In this document: positions 33,191 through 42,100 of the stretch, piece by piece | Numbering within the stretch: the first letter of the stretch is position 1 | How the letters are laid out: the number at the start of each line of letters is the position of its first letter | Source: Pseudoflavonifractor sp. An44 | GTDB lineage: Bacteria > Bacillota > Clostridia > Oscillospirales > Oscillospiraceae | NCBI RefSeq assembly: GCF_002161675.1 | Contig: NZ_NFIH01000017.1 | Span: 1-53,204 of the forward strand | Reading direction: 5' to 3' | Length of the DNA stretch: 53,204 bases | The notes under the pieces: model-generated | Seen by the model: the letters and a program-made list of their open reading frames with translations, nothing else | Databases searched by the model: none | Told to the model about the DNA's origin: nothing | Translations under genes and position numbers: made by a program

Positions 33191-34954
33191 ATGAGTGAAT
33201 ATCGCATTTACAGTGTCAACGGCCCTGTGGTAAAGGTAGTGGGTGGCAAAGGCCTGGCCATGATGGACATGGTGTTTGCCGGCGACCAGCAGCTCATCGG
33301 CGAAGTGGTGGGCGTGGAAGGGGACATGACCACCGTGCAGGTGTACGAGGACACCGCCGGACTGGCCCCCGGTCAGCCGGTCACCACCACCGGGTCCCCC
33401 ATGGCCCTGATGCTGGGCCCCGGCCTGCTGGGCAACATCTTTGACGGCATTGCCCGCCCCTTGAAGAGCCTGGAGGCCATTTCCGGCCCCTTCCTGGGCC
33501 GAGGGGTCAACATCCCCGCCCTGGACCTCTCCAAGAAATGGGACGTGGAGATCACCGTGAAAGAGGGAGACCCGGTCAAGCCCGGCACCCTCTACGCCCA
33601 GTGCCAGGAGACCTCCGCCATCCTCCACCGCTGCCTCACCCCCGCCGGACTCAACGGCACCGTCACCCGGGTGATGCCCAATGGCCCTTACACCGTGGAG
33701 GACGTGCTGGTGGAGGTCACCGATGCCCGAGGCAAGGTGACGAGTCTGAAACTGGCCACCCGGTGCACCATCCGAGGCGCCCGGCCCATCGCCCAGCGTC
33801 TGCCCATCCACCGCCCCCTCATCACGGGTCAGCGGATTTTGGACACCCTCTTCCCCATCGGCAAGGGGGGCGCCGCCGCCATCCCCGGCCCCTTCGGCGC
33901 AGGCAAGACCATGACCCAGCACCAGCTGGCCAAGTGGTCGGACGCAGACATCATCGTCTACTTAGGCTGCGGCGAGCGTGGCAACGAGATGACCCAGGCC
34001 CTGGAGGAGTTCTCCGAGCTGAAGGACCCCCGCACCGGGCTGCCCCTGATGAACCGTACCATCTTGATTGCCAATACGTCCAATATGCCGGTGGCTGCCC
34101 GTGAGGCTTCGGTGTACACCGGCATGACCATTGCCGAGTACTACCGGGACATGGGCTACCACGTGGCCCTCATGGCCGACTCCACCTCCCGCTGGGCCGA
34201 GGCGCTCCGTGAGATCTCCGGCCGCCTGGAGGAGATGCCCGCCGAAGAGGGCTTCCCCGCCTACCTGGCCTCCCGCCTGGCCGAGTTCTACGAGCGGGCG
34301 GGCTACGTGGAGACCCTGGAGGGCAAGGAGGGCTCCGTCACCGTCATCGGCGCCGTGTCCCCCCAGGGCGGCGACTTCTCCGAGCCGGTGACCCAGAACA
34401 CCAAGCGCTTTGTCCGCTGCTTCTGGGCCCTGGACCGAAGCCTGGCCTACGCCCGGCACTTCCCCTCCATCAACTGGCTCAACTCCTACTCGGAGTACAC
34501 CGTGGATTTCAAAGACTGGTACAGTGAGAACGTCTCCCCGGACTTCGCCCCCTGCCGTCAGCGCATTGCCAACCTGCTGCGGGAGGAGAGCCAGCTGATG
34601 GAGATCGTCAAGCTCATTGGCTCGGACATTCTCCCTGAAAACCAGAAGCTCATCATGGAGACCGCCCGCCTCATCCGCCTGGGCTTCCTCCAGCAGAACT
34701 CCTATAACCCTGTGGACACCTATGTGCCCCTGAAAAAGCAGCTGCTGATGATGCAGACCATTCTGCGCCTCTACGACGGGGTGAAGGAGGGTATTGACCG
34801 CTCCATTCCCCTGTCCCAGTACACCGCCACCGGCATCTTCGACACGGTGGTGAAGATGAAGTACGAGATTCCCAACGAAGACCTGTCCAAGTTCGACGAC
34901 TACGCCGCCATGATCGACAAAGCCCTGGAGCAGGTCAACACTGCCAATAGCTGA
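33191..34954 (+). CDS. V-type ATPase catalytic subunit A
   Basis: A 587-residue catalytic subunit. The P-loop is GPFGAGKTM (about residue 236), preceded by the non-homologous insert typical of V-type A subunits (about 110-190). The catalytic Glu lies in [28 protein letters not shown] is the conserved motif downstream, and the arginine-rich interface region follows. The ATG follows AAGGAGGGGGAAGTGGA. Confidence 0.97.
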   Translation: MSEYRIYSVNGPVVKVVGGKGLAMMDMVFAGDQQLIGEVVGVEGDMTTVQVYEDTAGLAPGQPVTTTGSPMALMLGPGLLGNIFDGIARPLKSLEAISGPFLGRGVNIPALDLSKKWDVEITVKEGDPVKPGTLYAQCQETSAILHRCLTPAGLNGTVTRVMPNGPYTVEDVLVEVTDARGKVTSLKLATRCTIRGARPIAQRLPIHRPLITGQRILDTLFPIGKGGAAAIPGPFGAGKTMTQHQLAKWSDADIIVYLGCGERGNEMTQALEEFSELKDPRTGLPLMNRTILIANTSNMPVAAREASVYTGMTIAEYYRDMGYHVALMADSTSRWAEALREISGRLEEMPAEEGFPAYLASRLAEFYERAGYVETLEGKEGSVTVIGAVSPQGGDFSEPVTQNTKRFVRCFWALDRSLAYARHFPSINWLNSYSEYTVDFKDWYSENVSPDFAPCRQRIANLLREESQLMEIVKLIGSDILPENQKLIMETARLIRLGFLQQNSYNPVDTYVPLKKQLLMMQTILRLYDGVKEGIDRSIPLSQYTATGIFDTVVKMKYEIPNEDLSKFDDYAAMIDKALEQVNTANS

Positions 34955-34964
34955 GGTGACTGCC

Positions 34965-36362
34965 ATGAGATTGGAATATACCGGACTATCTGACCTGAAC
35001 GGCTCCCTGGTGGCCCTGGAAGGGGTCTCCGGCGTGTCTTACGACGAGATGGCCGAGCTGGTGATGGCCGACGGCTCCCGCCGCTATGGCCGTGTCATTC
35101 TCATCGAGGGCGACCGGGCGGTGCTCCAGGTGTTTGAGGGCACCCGTGGCATCTCTCTGGAGAACACCTCCACCCACTTCACCGGAAAGCCCATGGACAT
35201 TGCCCTGTCCAAGGAGATGCTGGGCCGTGTCTTTGACGGCGCGGGCCGCCCCATTGACGGCCTGGGCGAGCTGTACCCCGACGAGCGGCGCAACATCAAC
35301 GGCTCCGCCATCAACCCGGTGAGCCGCCAGTACCCCCGCAGCTGCATCTACACCGGCGTGTCCGCCATCGACGGCACGTCTACCCTGATTCGTGGCCAGA
35401 AGCTGCCCATCTTCTCCGGCGCTGGTATGGCTCACAATGAGCTGGCCGCCCAGATGGTGCGCCAGGCCCACGTGGCCGGGGACGACGGGGAGTTCGCCAT
35501 CGTCTTTGCCGCCATGGGCGTGAAAAACGACGTGGCCGAGTTCTTCCGCCGCAACTTTGAGGAGTCCGGGGCTCTGCCCCGGGTGGCCATGTTCCTGAAC
35601 TTGGCCTCCGACCCCATCATTGAGCGTATCCTCACCCCCCGCTGCGCCCTCACCGCCGCCGAGTATCTGGCCTTCAACCACGGCTACCACGTGCTGGTGG
35701 TGATGACCGACATGACCTCCTACTGCGAGGCCGTCCGTGAGTTCTCCTCCTCCAAGGGCGAGATTCCCTCCCGTAAGGGCTTCCCCGCCTACCTGTACTC
35801 CGATTTGGCCTCCCTCTACGAGCGGGCGGGCATGATCGTGGGCAAGAAGGGCTCGGTGACCCAGGTGCCCATCCTCACCATGCCCAACGACGACATCACC
35901 CACCCCATCCCCGACCTGACGGGCTACATCACTGAGGGCCAGATCGTGTTGGACCGGAACATGGACCAGTCCGGGGTCTATCCCCCCATCAACATCCTGT
36001 CCTCTCTGTCCCGTCTGATGAAGGACGGCATCGGCGAGGGCTACACCCGGGCCGACCATCCCGCCCTGTCCAACCAGCTGTTTGCCTCCTACTCCAAGGT
36101 ACAGGACGCCCGCAGCCTGGCCTCGGTCATCGGCGAGGATGAGCTGTCCCCCCTGGACCAGCAGTACCTGCGCTTTGGCCGGGCCTTCGAGCAGTACTTT
36201 GTCCGCCAGGGCCAGCAGGAGGACCGCACCCTGGAGCAGACCCTGGAGCTGGGCTGGGCCCTGCTGTCCATCCTGCCCAAAGGCGAGCTGGACCGCATCA
36301 GCGACAAGGAGCTGGAAGAGCACTACAAGGAAGGGGCCTTCGAGTCCCTGGGCGAGCTGTAA
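34965..36362 (+). CDS. V-type ATPase subunit B
   Basis: A 465-residue non-catalytic subunit. It shows the B-type degenerate nucleotide site [20 protein letters not shown] in place of a P-loop, [15 protein letters not shown], and the family motif [23 protein letters not shown] with the arginine finger near the middle. The ATG at 34965 follows GAGGTGACTGCC; an in-frame GTG at 34956 is a less likely start. Confidence 0.96.
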   Translation: MRLEYTGLSDLNGSLVALEGVSGVSYDEMAELVMADGSRRYGRVILIEGDRAVLQVFEGTRGISLENTSTHFTGKPMDIALSKEMLGRVFDGAGRPIDGLGELYPDERRNINGSAINPVSRQYPRSCIYTGVSAIDGTSTLIRGQKLPIFSGAGMAHNELAAQMVRQAHVAGDDGEFAIVFAAMGVKNDVAEFFRRNFEESGALPRVAMFLNLASDPIIERILTPRCALTAAEYLAFNHGYHVLVVMTDMTSYCEAVREFSSSKGEIPSRKGFPAYLYSDLASLYERAGMIVGKKGSVTQVPILTMPNDDITHPIPDLTGYITEGQIVLDRNMDQSGVYPPINILSSLSRLMKDGIGEGYTRADHPALSNQLFASYSKVQDARSLASVIGEDELSPLDQQYLRFGRAFEQYFVRQGQQEDRTLEQTLELGWALLSILPKGELDRISDKELEEHYKEGAFESLGEL

Positions 36363-36392
36363 TGGGACACGTGACGGAAAGGGGGTGGCCCA

Positions 36393-37001
36393 ATGGCTGC
36401 CATTCTGCCCACCAAGGGTAACCTCATGGCCGCCAAGCGCTCCCGGGCGCTGGCAACCACCGGCTATGAGCTGATGGACCGGAAGCGGAACATTCTGGTC
36501 CGTGAAATGATGACACTGATGGAGGACGCCTCCCGCATCCAGCGGGAGATTGACCAGGTCTTCCAGTCCGCCTATATCGCCCTGGCCAAGGCAAACATCG
36601 AGCTGGGCCTGTGCGACCGCATCGCGGAGGGCGTGGAGCCGGACAACAGTCTGGACGTGCGCTGGCGCTCGGTGATGGGGGTGGAGCTGCCCCACATCCC
36701 CGACAACACCCCGCCCCTGAGCCCCACCTATGGCTTTGCCTATACGTCCCCCGCCTTCGACCAGGCCTACATTCAGTTTGCCAAGGTCAAGGATTTGACC
36801 CGGCGTATGGCGGAGGTGGAGATCTCCATCTACCGCCTGGCCCAGGCCATCAAGAAGGCCCAGAAGCGGGCCAACGCCCTGAAAAACATCGTCATCCCCG
36901 ACCTGGACAACACCATTCGCTTCATCACTGAGGCGTTGGAGGAAAAGGAACGGGAGGAGTTTGTGCGTCTGAAGGTCATCAAGCGCCAGACGGGCAAATA
37001 A
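36393..37001 (+). CDS. V-type ATPase central-shaft subunit D
   Basis: A 202-residue protein of two long helices that form the rotating shaft. It starts near MAAILPTKGNLMAAKRSRALA, with the conserved PTKxNL and a Lys/Arg-rich first helix, and ends in the second long helix (RRMAEVEISIYRLAQAIKKAQKRANAL). It closes the operon 30 bp after subunit B and is followed by a terminator. Confidence 0.94.
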   Translation: MAAILPTKGNLMAAKRSRALATTGYELMDRKRNILVREMMTLMEDASRIQREIDQVFQSAYIALAKANIELGLCDRIAEGVEPDNSLDVRWRSVMGVELPHIPDNTPPLSPTYGFAYTSPAFDQAYIQFAKVKDLTRRMAEVEISIYRLAQAIKKAQKRANALKNIVIPDLDNTIRFITEALEEKEREEFVRLKVIKRQTGK

Positions 37002-37002
37002 C

Positions 37003-37051
37003 CGAAAAAAATACCCCTGAGACGCACAAACAAGTCTCAGGGGTATTTTTC
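37003..37051. terminator. Bidirectional terminator between the ATPase operon and the lipoprotein gene
   Basis: AATACCCCTGAGAC pairs with GTCTCAGGGGTATT around a 10-nt loop, with A and T runs outside. Two genes converge here. Confidence 0.93.
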
Positions 37052-37054
37052 TGC

Positions 37055-37570
37055 TTATTCGCTTCGGATGGTGTCCTGATTGGTGTTCTGGATGCCGTTC
37101 TCGTCCTGGGTGACGGTGATGGCATAGTCGTGAATCTCCCACAGGGAGGCAGCAGCTGGGATGGACAGATCCAGGGACAGGTGGACCACATTCCCTTCCA
37201 GGGTGATGCCGTCCTCCTCCCGGTAGACGGTGTAGGAGTCTTGGGCCAGCTCCAACTGCTGGGTCACGCCGTTGTCGCCCAGAAGGAACAGGGTGGAGGA
37301 GGAGCCGCTCTCGGTGTCTTTGGCGATGACAGCCGCATGGATGGGGGTGGTGTCTAGGCTGCCCACGGCGTAGTCCAGCAGCTCATAGCCGGGGTGGTCC
37401 TGGGAGAAGGTCTCCACAAAGGCCTCCGCCTCCTCCTCATAGGGGTTGGGCGTGGGGGCCACCGTGGGGGTGGGCGTAGGGGTAGGGGTGGGAGTGCCAA
37501 GGGTACAGCCGGGCAGCGCCACCAGAAGAGCGGCGGAGAGAGCCGCTGCACAGAGCTTGTATTTGTCCAT
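37055..37570 (-). CDS. Predicted lipoprotein of unknown function with a Thr-Pro spacer
   Basis: A 171-residue exported protein. MDKYKLCAAALSAALLVALPGC is a lipoprotein signal (LPGC). It is followed by a low-complexity spacer of TP repeats (TPTPTPTPTVAPTP) that would hold the folded part off the membrane. The remaining 120 residues, with YAVGSLDTTPIHAAVIAKD and SLWEIHDYAITV, form a mostly beta domain I do not recognise. The ATG at 37570 follows GAGGTGTGAAC. It has its own promoter and is convergent with the ATPase operon. Confidence 0.8.
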   Translation of the reverse strand: MDKYKLCAAALSAALLVALPGCTLGTPTPTPTPTPTVAPTPNPYEEEAEAFVETFSQDHPGYELLDYAVGSLDTTPIHAAVIAKDTESGSSSTLFLLGDNGVTQQLELAQDSYTVYREEDGITLEGNVVHLSLDLSIPAAASLWEIHDYAITVTQDENGIQNTNQDTIRSE

Positions 37571-37603
37571 GTTCACACCTCGTTGTTTTCAGATTTACGG
37601 GGT

Positions 37604-37633
37604 ATTGTATCAGACTTGGGGTGGAAAAGTCAA
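37604..37633 (-). promoter_or_regulatory. Promoter of the lipoprotein gene
   Basis: On the minus strand TTGACT (37633-37628), 18 bp and TGATACAAT (extended -10, TACAAT at 37609-37604). Confidence 0.7.
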
Positions 37634-37656
37634 CACAACCGGGTCGAAAGGGGGTA

Positions 37657-37697
37657 CAAAAAGGGTGCGCCTTCCCGATGTTTGGGAGGCGCACCCT
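37657..37697 (-). terminator. Terminator of the Spo0A-domain gene
   Basis: AGGGTGCGCCTCCC pairs with GGAAGGCGCACCCT; on the minus strand TTTTTG follows. Confidence 0.9.
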
Positions 37698-37701
37698 GGG
37701 G

Positions 37702-38019
37702 TCATTCTGCCAGTTGCTTCACCAGTCCGTGGAGAAATTCGGTCACCGTGGGCCGGGCCTTGCCTTCGCACATCTGGGAGACCTGGGCCTGGCACCGGGT
37801 ACAGCACAGGGAGATGGCGGTGCGCATGGCGCTGTCCACCGCTCCGGGGTTCATGCCGAAGAACCGGGCCACCTCGGGGTAGAGCCGCTTGGTGGCCATG
37901 TCCAGGTAGGTGTCGTCGGCCTGAATGAGATGCACGCTGTACACCAGACAGTGGTACCCCTGATAGTTTCCCATCAGGCCTAGGGAGCGCAGCTTATTCT
38001 CAACAGTCGGATCTACCAT
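37702..38019 (-). CDS. Stand-alone Spo0A C-terminal-domain-like DNA-binding protein
   Basis: A 105-residue, wholly helical protein. LRSLGLMGNYQGYHCLVYSV, TKRLYPEVARFFGMNPGAVDSAMRTAI and PTVTEFLHGLVKQL follow the pattern of the Spo0A effector domain. There the GYxYL, LYPxVA and VERAIRHAIE segments form the DNA-binding helices and KPTNSEFIA the C-terminal helix. No receiver domain is present, so it cannot be phosphorylated like Spo0A. Three or more cysteines (LCCTRCQAQ, MCEG) sit where Spo0A has its tryptophan/arginine segment, possibly binding metal or sensing redox (speculative). It has its own terminator. Confidence 0.75.
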   Translation of the reverse strand: MVDPTVENKLRSLGLMGNYQGYHCLVYSVHLIQADDTYLDMATKRLYPEVARFFGMNPGAVDSAMRTAISLCCTRCQAQVSQMCEGKARPTVTEFLHGLVKQLAE

Positions 38020-38091
38020 GGTCTCTCGCTTCTTTCTCTCTGTTTGAATCTTATGTTACAGGGGGAAAGTGGGAATGTCAAGGGGTGGGGG

Positions 38092-39180
38092 TTAGGACAG
38101 GGTCAGGTCTCCCTCCCGAATCCAGCCAATCCGGCGCAGCAGCAGGCCGAAGGCCCAGGTGAGCACGGCGGGGAGGATGAAGCAGAGGAGGGCCATGGCC
38201 ACCCAGTCCATGGCGGTGATGGCGGCTTTGGCCCCGTTGGCCACATCGTTGACCCATCCGGCGTATACCCCAATGGGGCCCACCATGCCGCAGGTGCCCA
38301 TGCCCGAGGCCACGCCGCCGGAGGGGTCATTCATCTGGAACTGGAACACGCAGGTGGCCAGAGGTCCCGTGATGGCGGAGGTGAAAATGGCGGGCAGCCA
38401 GATGCGGGGGTTGCGGACGATGTTGCCCATTTGCAGCATGGAGGTGCCCAGGCCCTGGCTGATGAGGCCGCCCCACCGGTTTTCCCGGAAGGAGAGGAAG
38501 GCAAAGCCCACCATGTTGGCGCAGCAGCCTGCCACCGCAGCGCCGCCCGCCAGTCCGGTCAGGCCAATGGCGGCGCAGATGGCCGCCGAGGAGATGGGGA
38601 GGGTGAGGGCCACGCCAATGACCACAGACACCAGAATGCCCATCCAGAAGGGCTGGAGCACAGTGGCCCACTCCACAAAGTCACCCACGGAGGAGGCGGC
38701 GGTGCCGATGGCGGGGGCCCACCAGGCGGACAGGCCCACACCCACCAGAATGGTCACCAGGGGGGTGACCAGAATGTCAATTTTGGTCTCTTTGCTCACC
38801 AGCTTGCCCAGCTCGGCGGCGATAATGGCGATGAACAGCACCGCCAGGGGACCGCCGGCTCCCGACCCGCCGTCCAGAGTGGTAGAGCCCAGGGCGTTGG
38901 CGGCGTAGCCCACAGTGACCAGGGAGAAGAGCACCAGGGAAGGGGCTTTCAGGGCGTAGCCGATGGCCACGGCCATGGCCGCCCCGCTCATGGCGGAGGC
39001 GTAGCCGCCTACCGTCACCAGCACCTCCAGCCCCAGCTGTTTGCCTAAGGTATTTAAGATGGTACCGATGAGCAGGGAGCAGAACAGGCCTTGGGCCATG
39101 GCCCCCAGGGCGTCAATGCCGTACCGCTTGCCCGAGATGACAACGTCCTTTCGGGCCAAAAACTCCTTGAATTTGGACAT
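38092..39180 (-). CDS. PfoR / PTS EIIC-2 family membrane protein
   Basis: A 362-residue polytopic protein with about ten helices. It starts MSKFKEFLARKDVVISGKRYGIDALGAMAQGLF and has GLGTSMLQMGN, RNPRIWLPAIFTSAITGPLAT and SGMGTCGMVGPIGVYAGW. These match the PfoR-like EIIC proteins annotated as PTS transporter subunit IIC or toxin regulator. No EIIA or EIIB gene is adjacent, which is usual for the family, and the substrate is unknown. The ATG follows AAGGAGGAAATCCC. Its promoter carries a perfect palindrome. Confidence 0.85.
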   Translation of the reverse strand: MSKFKEFLARKDVVISGKRYGIDALGAMAQGLFCSLLIGTILNTLGKQLGLEVLVTVGGYASAMSGAAMAVAIGYALKAPSLVLFSLVTVGYAANALGSTTLDGGSGAGGPLAVLFIAIIAAELGKLVSKETKIDILVTPLVTILVGVGLSAWWAPAIGTAASSVGDFVEWATVLQPFWMGILVSVVIGVALTLPISSAAICAAIGLTGLAGGAAVAGCCANMVGFAFLSFRENRWGGLISQGLGTSMLQMGNIVRNPRIWLPAIFTSAITGPLATCVFQFQMNDPSGGVASGMGTCGMVGPIGVYAGWVNDVANGAKAAITAMDWVAMALLCFILPAVLTWAFGLLLRRIGWIREGDLTLS

Positions 39181-39210
39181 GGGATTTCCTCCTTCTTTCT
39201 ATCCATACAG

Positions 39211-39261
39211 GTGTCATGACACAAGTGGGTTTTATTATACGAGATTTTTTTCCCTTGTCAA
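39211..39261 (-). promoter_or_regulatory. Promoter and palindromic operator of the PfoR-like gene
   Basis: On the minus strand TTGACA (39261-39256), 16 bp and TATAAT (39239-39234) form a strong promoter. The perfect 12-bp palindrome GTGTCATGACAC (39211-39222) lies just past the start point, suited to a repressor. The regulator is not evident in the window. Confidence 0.75.
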
Positions 39262-39283
39262 TGTGCATGTTTCACAACTCTCC

Positions 39284-39313
39284 TTGCCAGGGGCGGCGGA
39301 AGCGTGCTATACT
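39284..39313 (+). promoter_or_regulatory. Promoter of the DUF4317 gene
   Basis: TTGCCA (39284-39289), an 18-bp spacer and TATACT (39308-39313), 51 bp before the ATG. Confidence 0.6.
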
Positions 39314-39364
39314 GATATTCCCCCGCTGTGGGGGTTGATACCGAGTTATAAGGAGTATTCCACC

Positions 39365-40498
39365 ATGAATGAGAAGGAAATCGGCGAAATTCGCCGCCGC
39401 TTTAAAGATGACCGCAATGCCATCGGCTCCATCCGGGGCTGTTATGTCAATGAACTCAAGCACATTGTATCCCAGTTCAACCAGCCCTTGTCCATGCTCA
39501 GCGAGGACGAGCGGGACATGTTCCTGGGGGTGCTGCGCAAGACCCTCTCGGGCAAGCTGGGGAAGAACCTGCTGCCCATGGAGTTTGAGACCCAGCAGGT
39601 GGCCTATGGGGAGGAGCACAAGCTGCTGATGACGGTGCGGGACTCCGCCTTGAAGGATGACGCCGCCGTGGAGGAGCTGTTCCGCCGCATTGTGGAGACG
39701 GTGGAGCTGGAGGGCAGCTATCTCATTCTGCTCATTCAGGACAGCTACGACGTGCCCTACCGGGGCAAGGACGGCAGCCGCCAGGACGATGGGGGCAACG
39801 AGGTGTACCGCTATATTATGTGCTCCATCTGTCCCGTGAAGGAGACCAAGCCTGCCTTGAGCTACTACATGCGGGAAAATGAGTTTCACAACCGCCAGAT
39901 GAACCACCTGGTCAGTCCCCCCGCTCTGGGCTTTTTGTTCCCCGCCTTTGACGAGCGCAGCACCAACCTGTATGGGGCGCTCTTTTACACCAAGGACACC
40001 AAGGCCAGCCAGGAGGCTATGTGGAGCGAGCTGTTCCGCTGCCAGCCTCCCATGCCTGCCCAGGCCCAGAAGGAGACCTTCCAGACCATTTTCAGCGAGG
40101 CCCTGGAGGGACAGGGCAGCTACGAGGTGGTGGAAGGGGTGCACCAGCAGCTGCGAGAGATGATGGAGGTCCATAAGGAGAGCCACGAGCCGGAGCCTCT
40201 GACCCTGAACCATGGGGAGATGGCGGGTGTACTGCGTTCCTGCGGGGTGCCCGCCCACTGCGCCGAGGAGTTCGGACGCAAGTTCCAGGAGGCCTTTGGG
40301 GAGGAGACCGCCATCAACCCCGCCAACGTCATCCAGCCCAAGCAGGTGGAGGTGGCCGCCGCCGACGTGACGGTGCGTCTGCCCGCCGAGCAGAGCGACC
40401 TGGTGTCCACCCGGGTCATTGACGGGGTAAAGTACATTTTGATCCGTGCCCAGGACGGGGTGCAGGTCAACGGCGTAGACATTGCCATTGAGGAATAA
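39365..40498 (+). CDS. DUF4317 family protein, function unknown
   Basis: A 377-residue soluble protein. It starts MNEKEIGEIRRRFKDDRNAI, with the family's GCYVNE near residue 28, LLIQDSYDVPYRG and YIMCSICPVKETKPALSYY. This matches the DUF4317 proteins common in gut Clostridia. There is no signal peptide or membrane helix. The ATG at 39365 follows AAGGAGTATTCCACC; a longer in-frame stretch upstream runs through the promoter. No function is known; it is single-gene, with its own terminator. Confidence 0.85.
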   Translation: MNEKEIGEIRRRFKDDRNAIGSIRGCYVNELKHIVSQFNQPLSMLSEDERDMFLGVLRKTLSGKLGKNLLPMEFETQQVAYGEEHKLLMTVRDSALKDDAAVEELFRRIVETVELEGSYLILLIQDSYDVPYRGKDGSRQDDGGNEVYRYIMCSICPVKETKPALSYYMRENEFHNRQMNHLVSPPALGFLFPAFDERSTNLYGALFYTKDTKASQEAMWSELFRCQPPMPAQAQKETFQTIFSEALEGQGSYEVVEGVHQQLREMMEVHKESHEPEPLTLNHGEMAGVLRSCGVPAHCAEEFGRKFQEAFGEETAINPANVIQPKQVEVAAADVTVRLPAEQSDLVSTRVIDGVKYILIRAQDGVQVNGVDIAIEE

Positions 40499-40501
40499 GA
40501 G

Positions 40502-40532
40502 AAGGAGGAAGCTGTGTGCTTCCTCCTTTTTC
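40502..40532 (+). terminator. Terminator after the DUF4317 gene
   Basis: AAGGAGGAAGC pairs with GCTTCCTCCTT around a 5-nt loop, followed by TTT. Confidence 0.92.
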
Positions 40533-40548
40533 TTAGGAAGAAGAGTTG

Positions 40549-41130
40549 CTTCTCCGATTTCCTCGGCAGAAACCAGCGCCCCTCCAGGGACGCTCCGCTG
40601 GGCCCGATTTCTCAGCGATGAGAAATCGGGGAAAGAATCGCCAAAGGCGGGGCCTTCCCCCGCCTTGTGGAATCCACCCCGCGGTACTGGGAGTCCCTGC
40701 GTCCTCCTTGTTTCGGCCCTTAGCCTGGTGGGGTCACATAGATGACTTGTCGTTCTATGGTTTGTATTTACTCCTCTGTTCGTGTGTCCTTCTACTGCCA
40801 GGGCCTTACCTTGGAATGCAACTGTTCCCAGTTGCCGGAGGCCTGGCTCCCGGCGGCGGAAACGCCGCACACCGGGGTGAGGCCCTGGAAACAGAGGTAC
40901 AGTCTCACAGAGAAGGAAATGCTTGCTATAGACTTGCCAGGCCATCTATGTGACCCCACCGGGGCCAGGGCCGGCCATAGGATTGACGCAGTTCCAGCCT
41001 CGTACCCCAGGGGGGTCCTTAGGGGGGAACGCCCTAAGCGGGTTTTGGTTCCTTTTGACCGAGCAAAAGGAACCCCAAGCGGGGAGCGTCCCCGCCTGGC
41101 TGGCAAGCCTGTGCCAAGGAGAAACAGGAG
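40549..41130 (+). repeat. Structured intergenic element, copy 3
   Basis: It lies between the DUF4317 terminator and the acpP promoter, in the same orientation as copy 2. The left end GGGACGCTCCGCTGGG is at 40587-40602; the right end, 41073-41093, is an altered complement. End stems are CGATTTCTC/GAGAAATCG and GGTTCCTTTTG/CAAAAGGAACC. Shared internal hairpins are GCAACTG/CAGTTGC, GGCGGCGGAAACGCCGC and CTTAGGG...CCCTAAG. Its centre differs from copies 1 and 2. It holds a second, inverted copy of an 18-bp internal motif (40727-40744 versus 40943-40960), as if assembled from parts of two elements. No credible gene is present. Confidence 0.92.
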
Positions 41131-41276
41131 GGCAATCTCCCGCGAAAGGGAGAGGGGGCAGGGAAGTTCGCAACCAGCAACTTCCCCACCTGGGAATTTT
41201 TGTTGTGCACCTCCACTATGATAAAACGTCGAACTTTATGGAACCTGCATGAATCTGTAAAACTTAAAATCACCCC

Positions 41277-41333
41277 TTGACTTTGAGGGCGATGGTGCTA
41301 CAATGTACTTAAATTATTTTACTTAAATAATTT
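41277..41333 (+). promoter_or_regulatory. Promoter and candidate operator of the FAS-II operon
   Basis: TTGACT (41277-41282), 16 bp and TACAAT (41299-41304). Just downstream AAATTATTT (41311-41319) and AAATAATTT (41325-41333) form a perfect inverted repeat with a 5-nt spacer, covering the early transcribed region. An AT-rich dyad here suits a MarR-type FabT-like repressor, and one is encoded at the operon end (50503-50955). The link is inferred. Confidence 0.7.
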
Positions 41334-41374
41334 TAACTAAATTCAAAAAACACAAATTTAAAGGAGCTGTCAAT

Positions 41375-41605
41375 ATGGATTTCGAGCAGATTCGCGACAT
41401 CATTGTGGAGACTCTCAACTGTGACGCCGACAAGGTGACCATGGACGCCCGTCTGGCTGAGGACCTGGACGCCGATTCCCTGGCTGCTGTGGAGCTGTCC
41501 ATGGCTCTGGAGGAGGCCTTCGGTGTGACCATCGAGGACGAGGCTCTGCCCCAGATGAAGACCGTGGGCGACCTGGTGAACTATCTGGAGAGCCACCAGG
41601 GCTAA
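41375..41605 (+). CDS. acpP: Acyl carrier protein
   Basis: A 76-residue acidic helical protein that carries growing acyl chains. The phosphopantetheine attachment Ser is in LDADSLAAVELSMALEE (DSL motif). The ATG follows TAAAGGAGCTGTCAAT. It is the first gene of the FAS-II operon and is followed by an intrinsic hairpin before accB, so much of the transcript may stop here and give ACP in excess. Confidence 0.97.
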   Translation: MDFEQIRDIIVETLNCDADKVTMDARLAEDLDADSLAAVELSMALEEAFGVTIEDEALPQMKTVGDLVNYLESHQG

Positions 41606-41624
41606 TCGAAAGAGGAAAAGCAAT

Positions 41625-41651
41625 GGCACCGGGGACCCCGGTGCCTTTTTT
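41625..41651 (+). terminator. Hairpin terminator between acpP and accB
   Basis: GGCACCGG pairs with CCGGTGCC around GGACC, followed by TTTTTT. All downstream FAS genes lack another visible promoter, so it is probably a partial terminator. Confidence 0.85.
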
Positions 41652-41666
41652 CCAAAAGGAGGAGCT

Positions 41667-42095
41667 ATGACCAATCAAGAAATTTACGAGCTGATGGCTC
41701 GTTTTGACCAGAGTGGGCTGACCACTCTCAAGGTGACCCGCAAGGACTTTTCCCTGGAGCTGGGCAAGAACGTGACGGTGGCCGCCGCCTCTGTGGTGGC
41801 TCCTGTGGCCGCTCCCGCCGCGGCTGCTGCCCCTGTGGCAGAGCCTGTGGAAGAGGGCACCTTTGTCACCGCCCCCCTGGTGGGCACCTTCTATGCCGCC
41901 TCCGCCCCCGGGGAAGAGCCCTACGTCAAGCCGGGGCAGAAGGTGCAAAAGGGCGACGTGCTGTGCCTGGTGGAGGCCATGAAGACCATGAACGAGATCA
42001 AGGCCCCCTGTGACTGCGTGGTGGAGGAGGTACTGGCCCAGGATGGCGACCTGGTGTCCTATGGCCAGAACCTGATTCGCTACCGGGAAGGGTGA
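41667..42095 (+). CDS. accB: Biotin carboxyl carrier protein of acetyl-CoA carboxylase
   Basis: A 142-residue BCCP. An N-terminal segment (1-35) is joined by an Ala/Pro/Val-rich linker to a biotinyl domain (about 62-142) with the biotinylated Lys106 in EAMKTMNE. The usual form is EAMKMMN, so Thr replaces the first Met after Lys. The ATG follows AAAAGGAGGAGCT. It shuttles carboxybiotin between AccC and AccDA. Confidence 0.95.
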   Translation: MTNQEIYELMARFDQSGLTTLKVTRKDFSLELGKNVTVAAASVVAPVAAPAAAAAPVAEPVEEGTFVTAPLVGTFYAASAPGEEPYVKPGQKVQKGDVLCLVEAMKTMNEIKAPCDCVVEEVLAQDGDLVSYGQNLIRYREG

Positions 42096-42100
42096 GCGGC

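Noticed and set aside
34986-37142. A 718-codon leftward frame opposite ATPase subunits B and D
   Set aside because: Antisense shadow; subunits B and D are unambiguous on the other strand.
37446-37500. Short GTGGGGGTGGGCGTAGG-like repeats, considered as a CRISPR or tandem-repeat locus
   Set aside because: They encode the Thr-Pro spacer of a lipoprotein; units are 6 bp, with no spacers and no cas genes.
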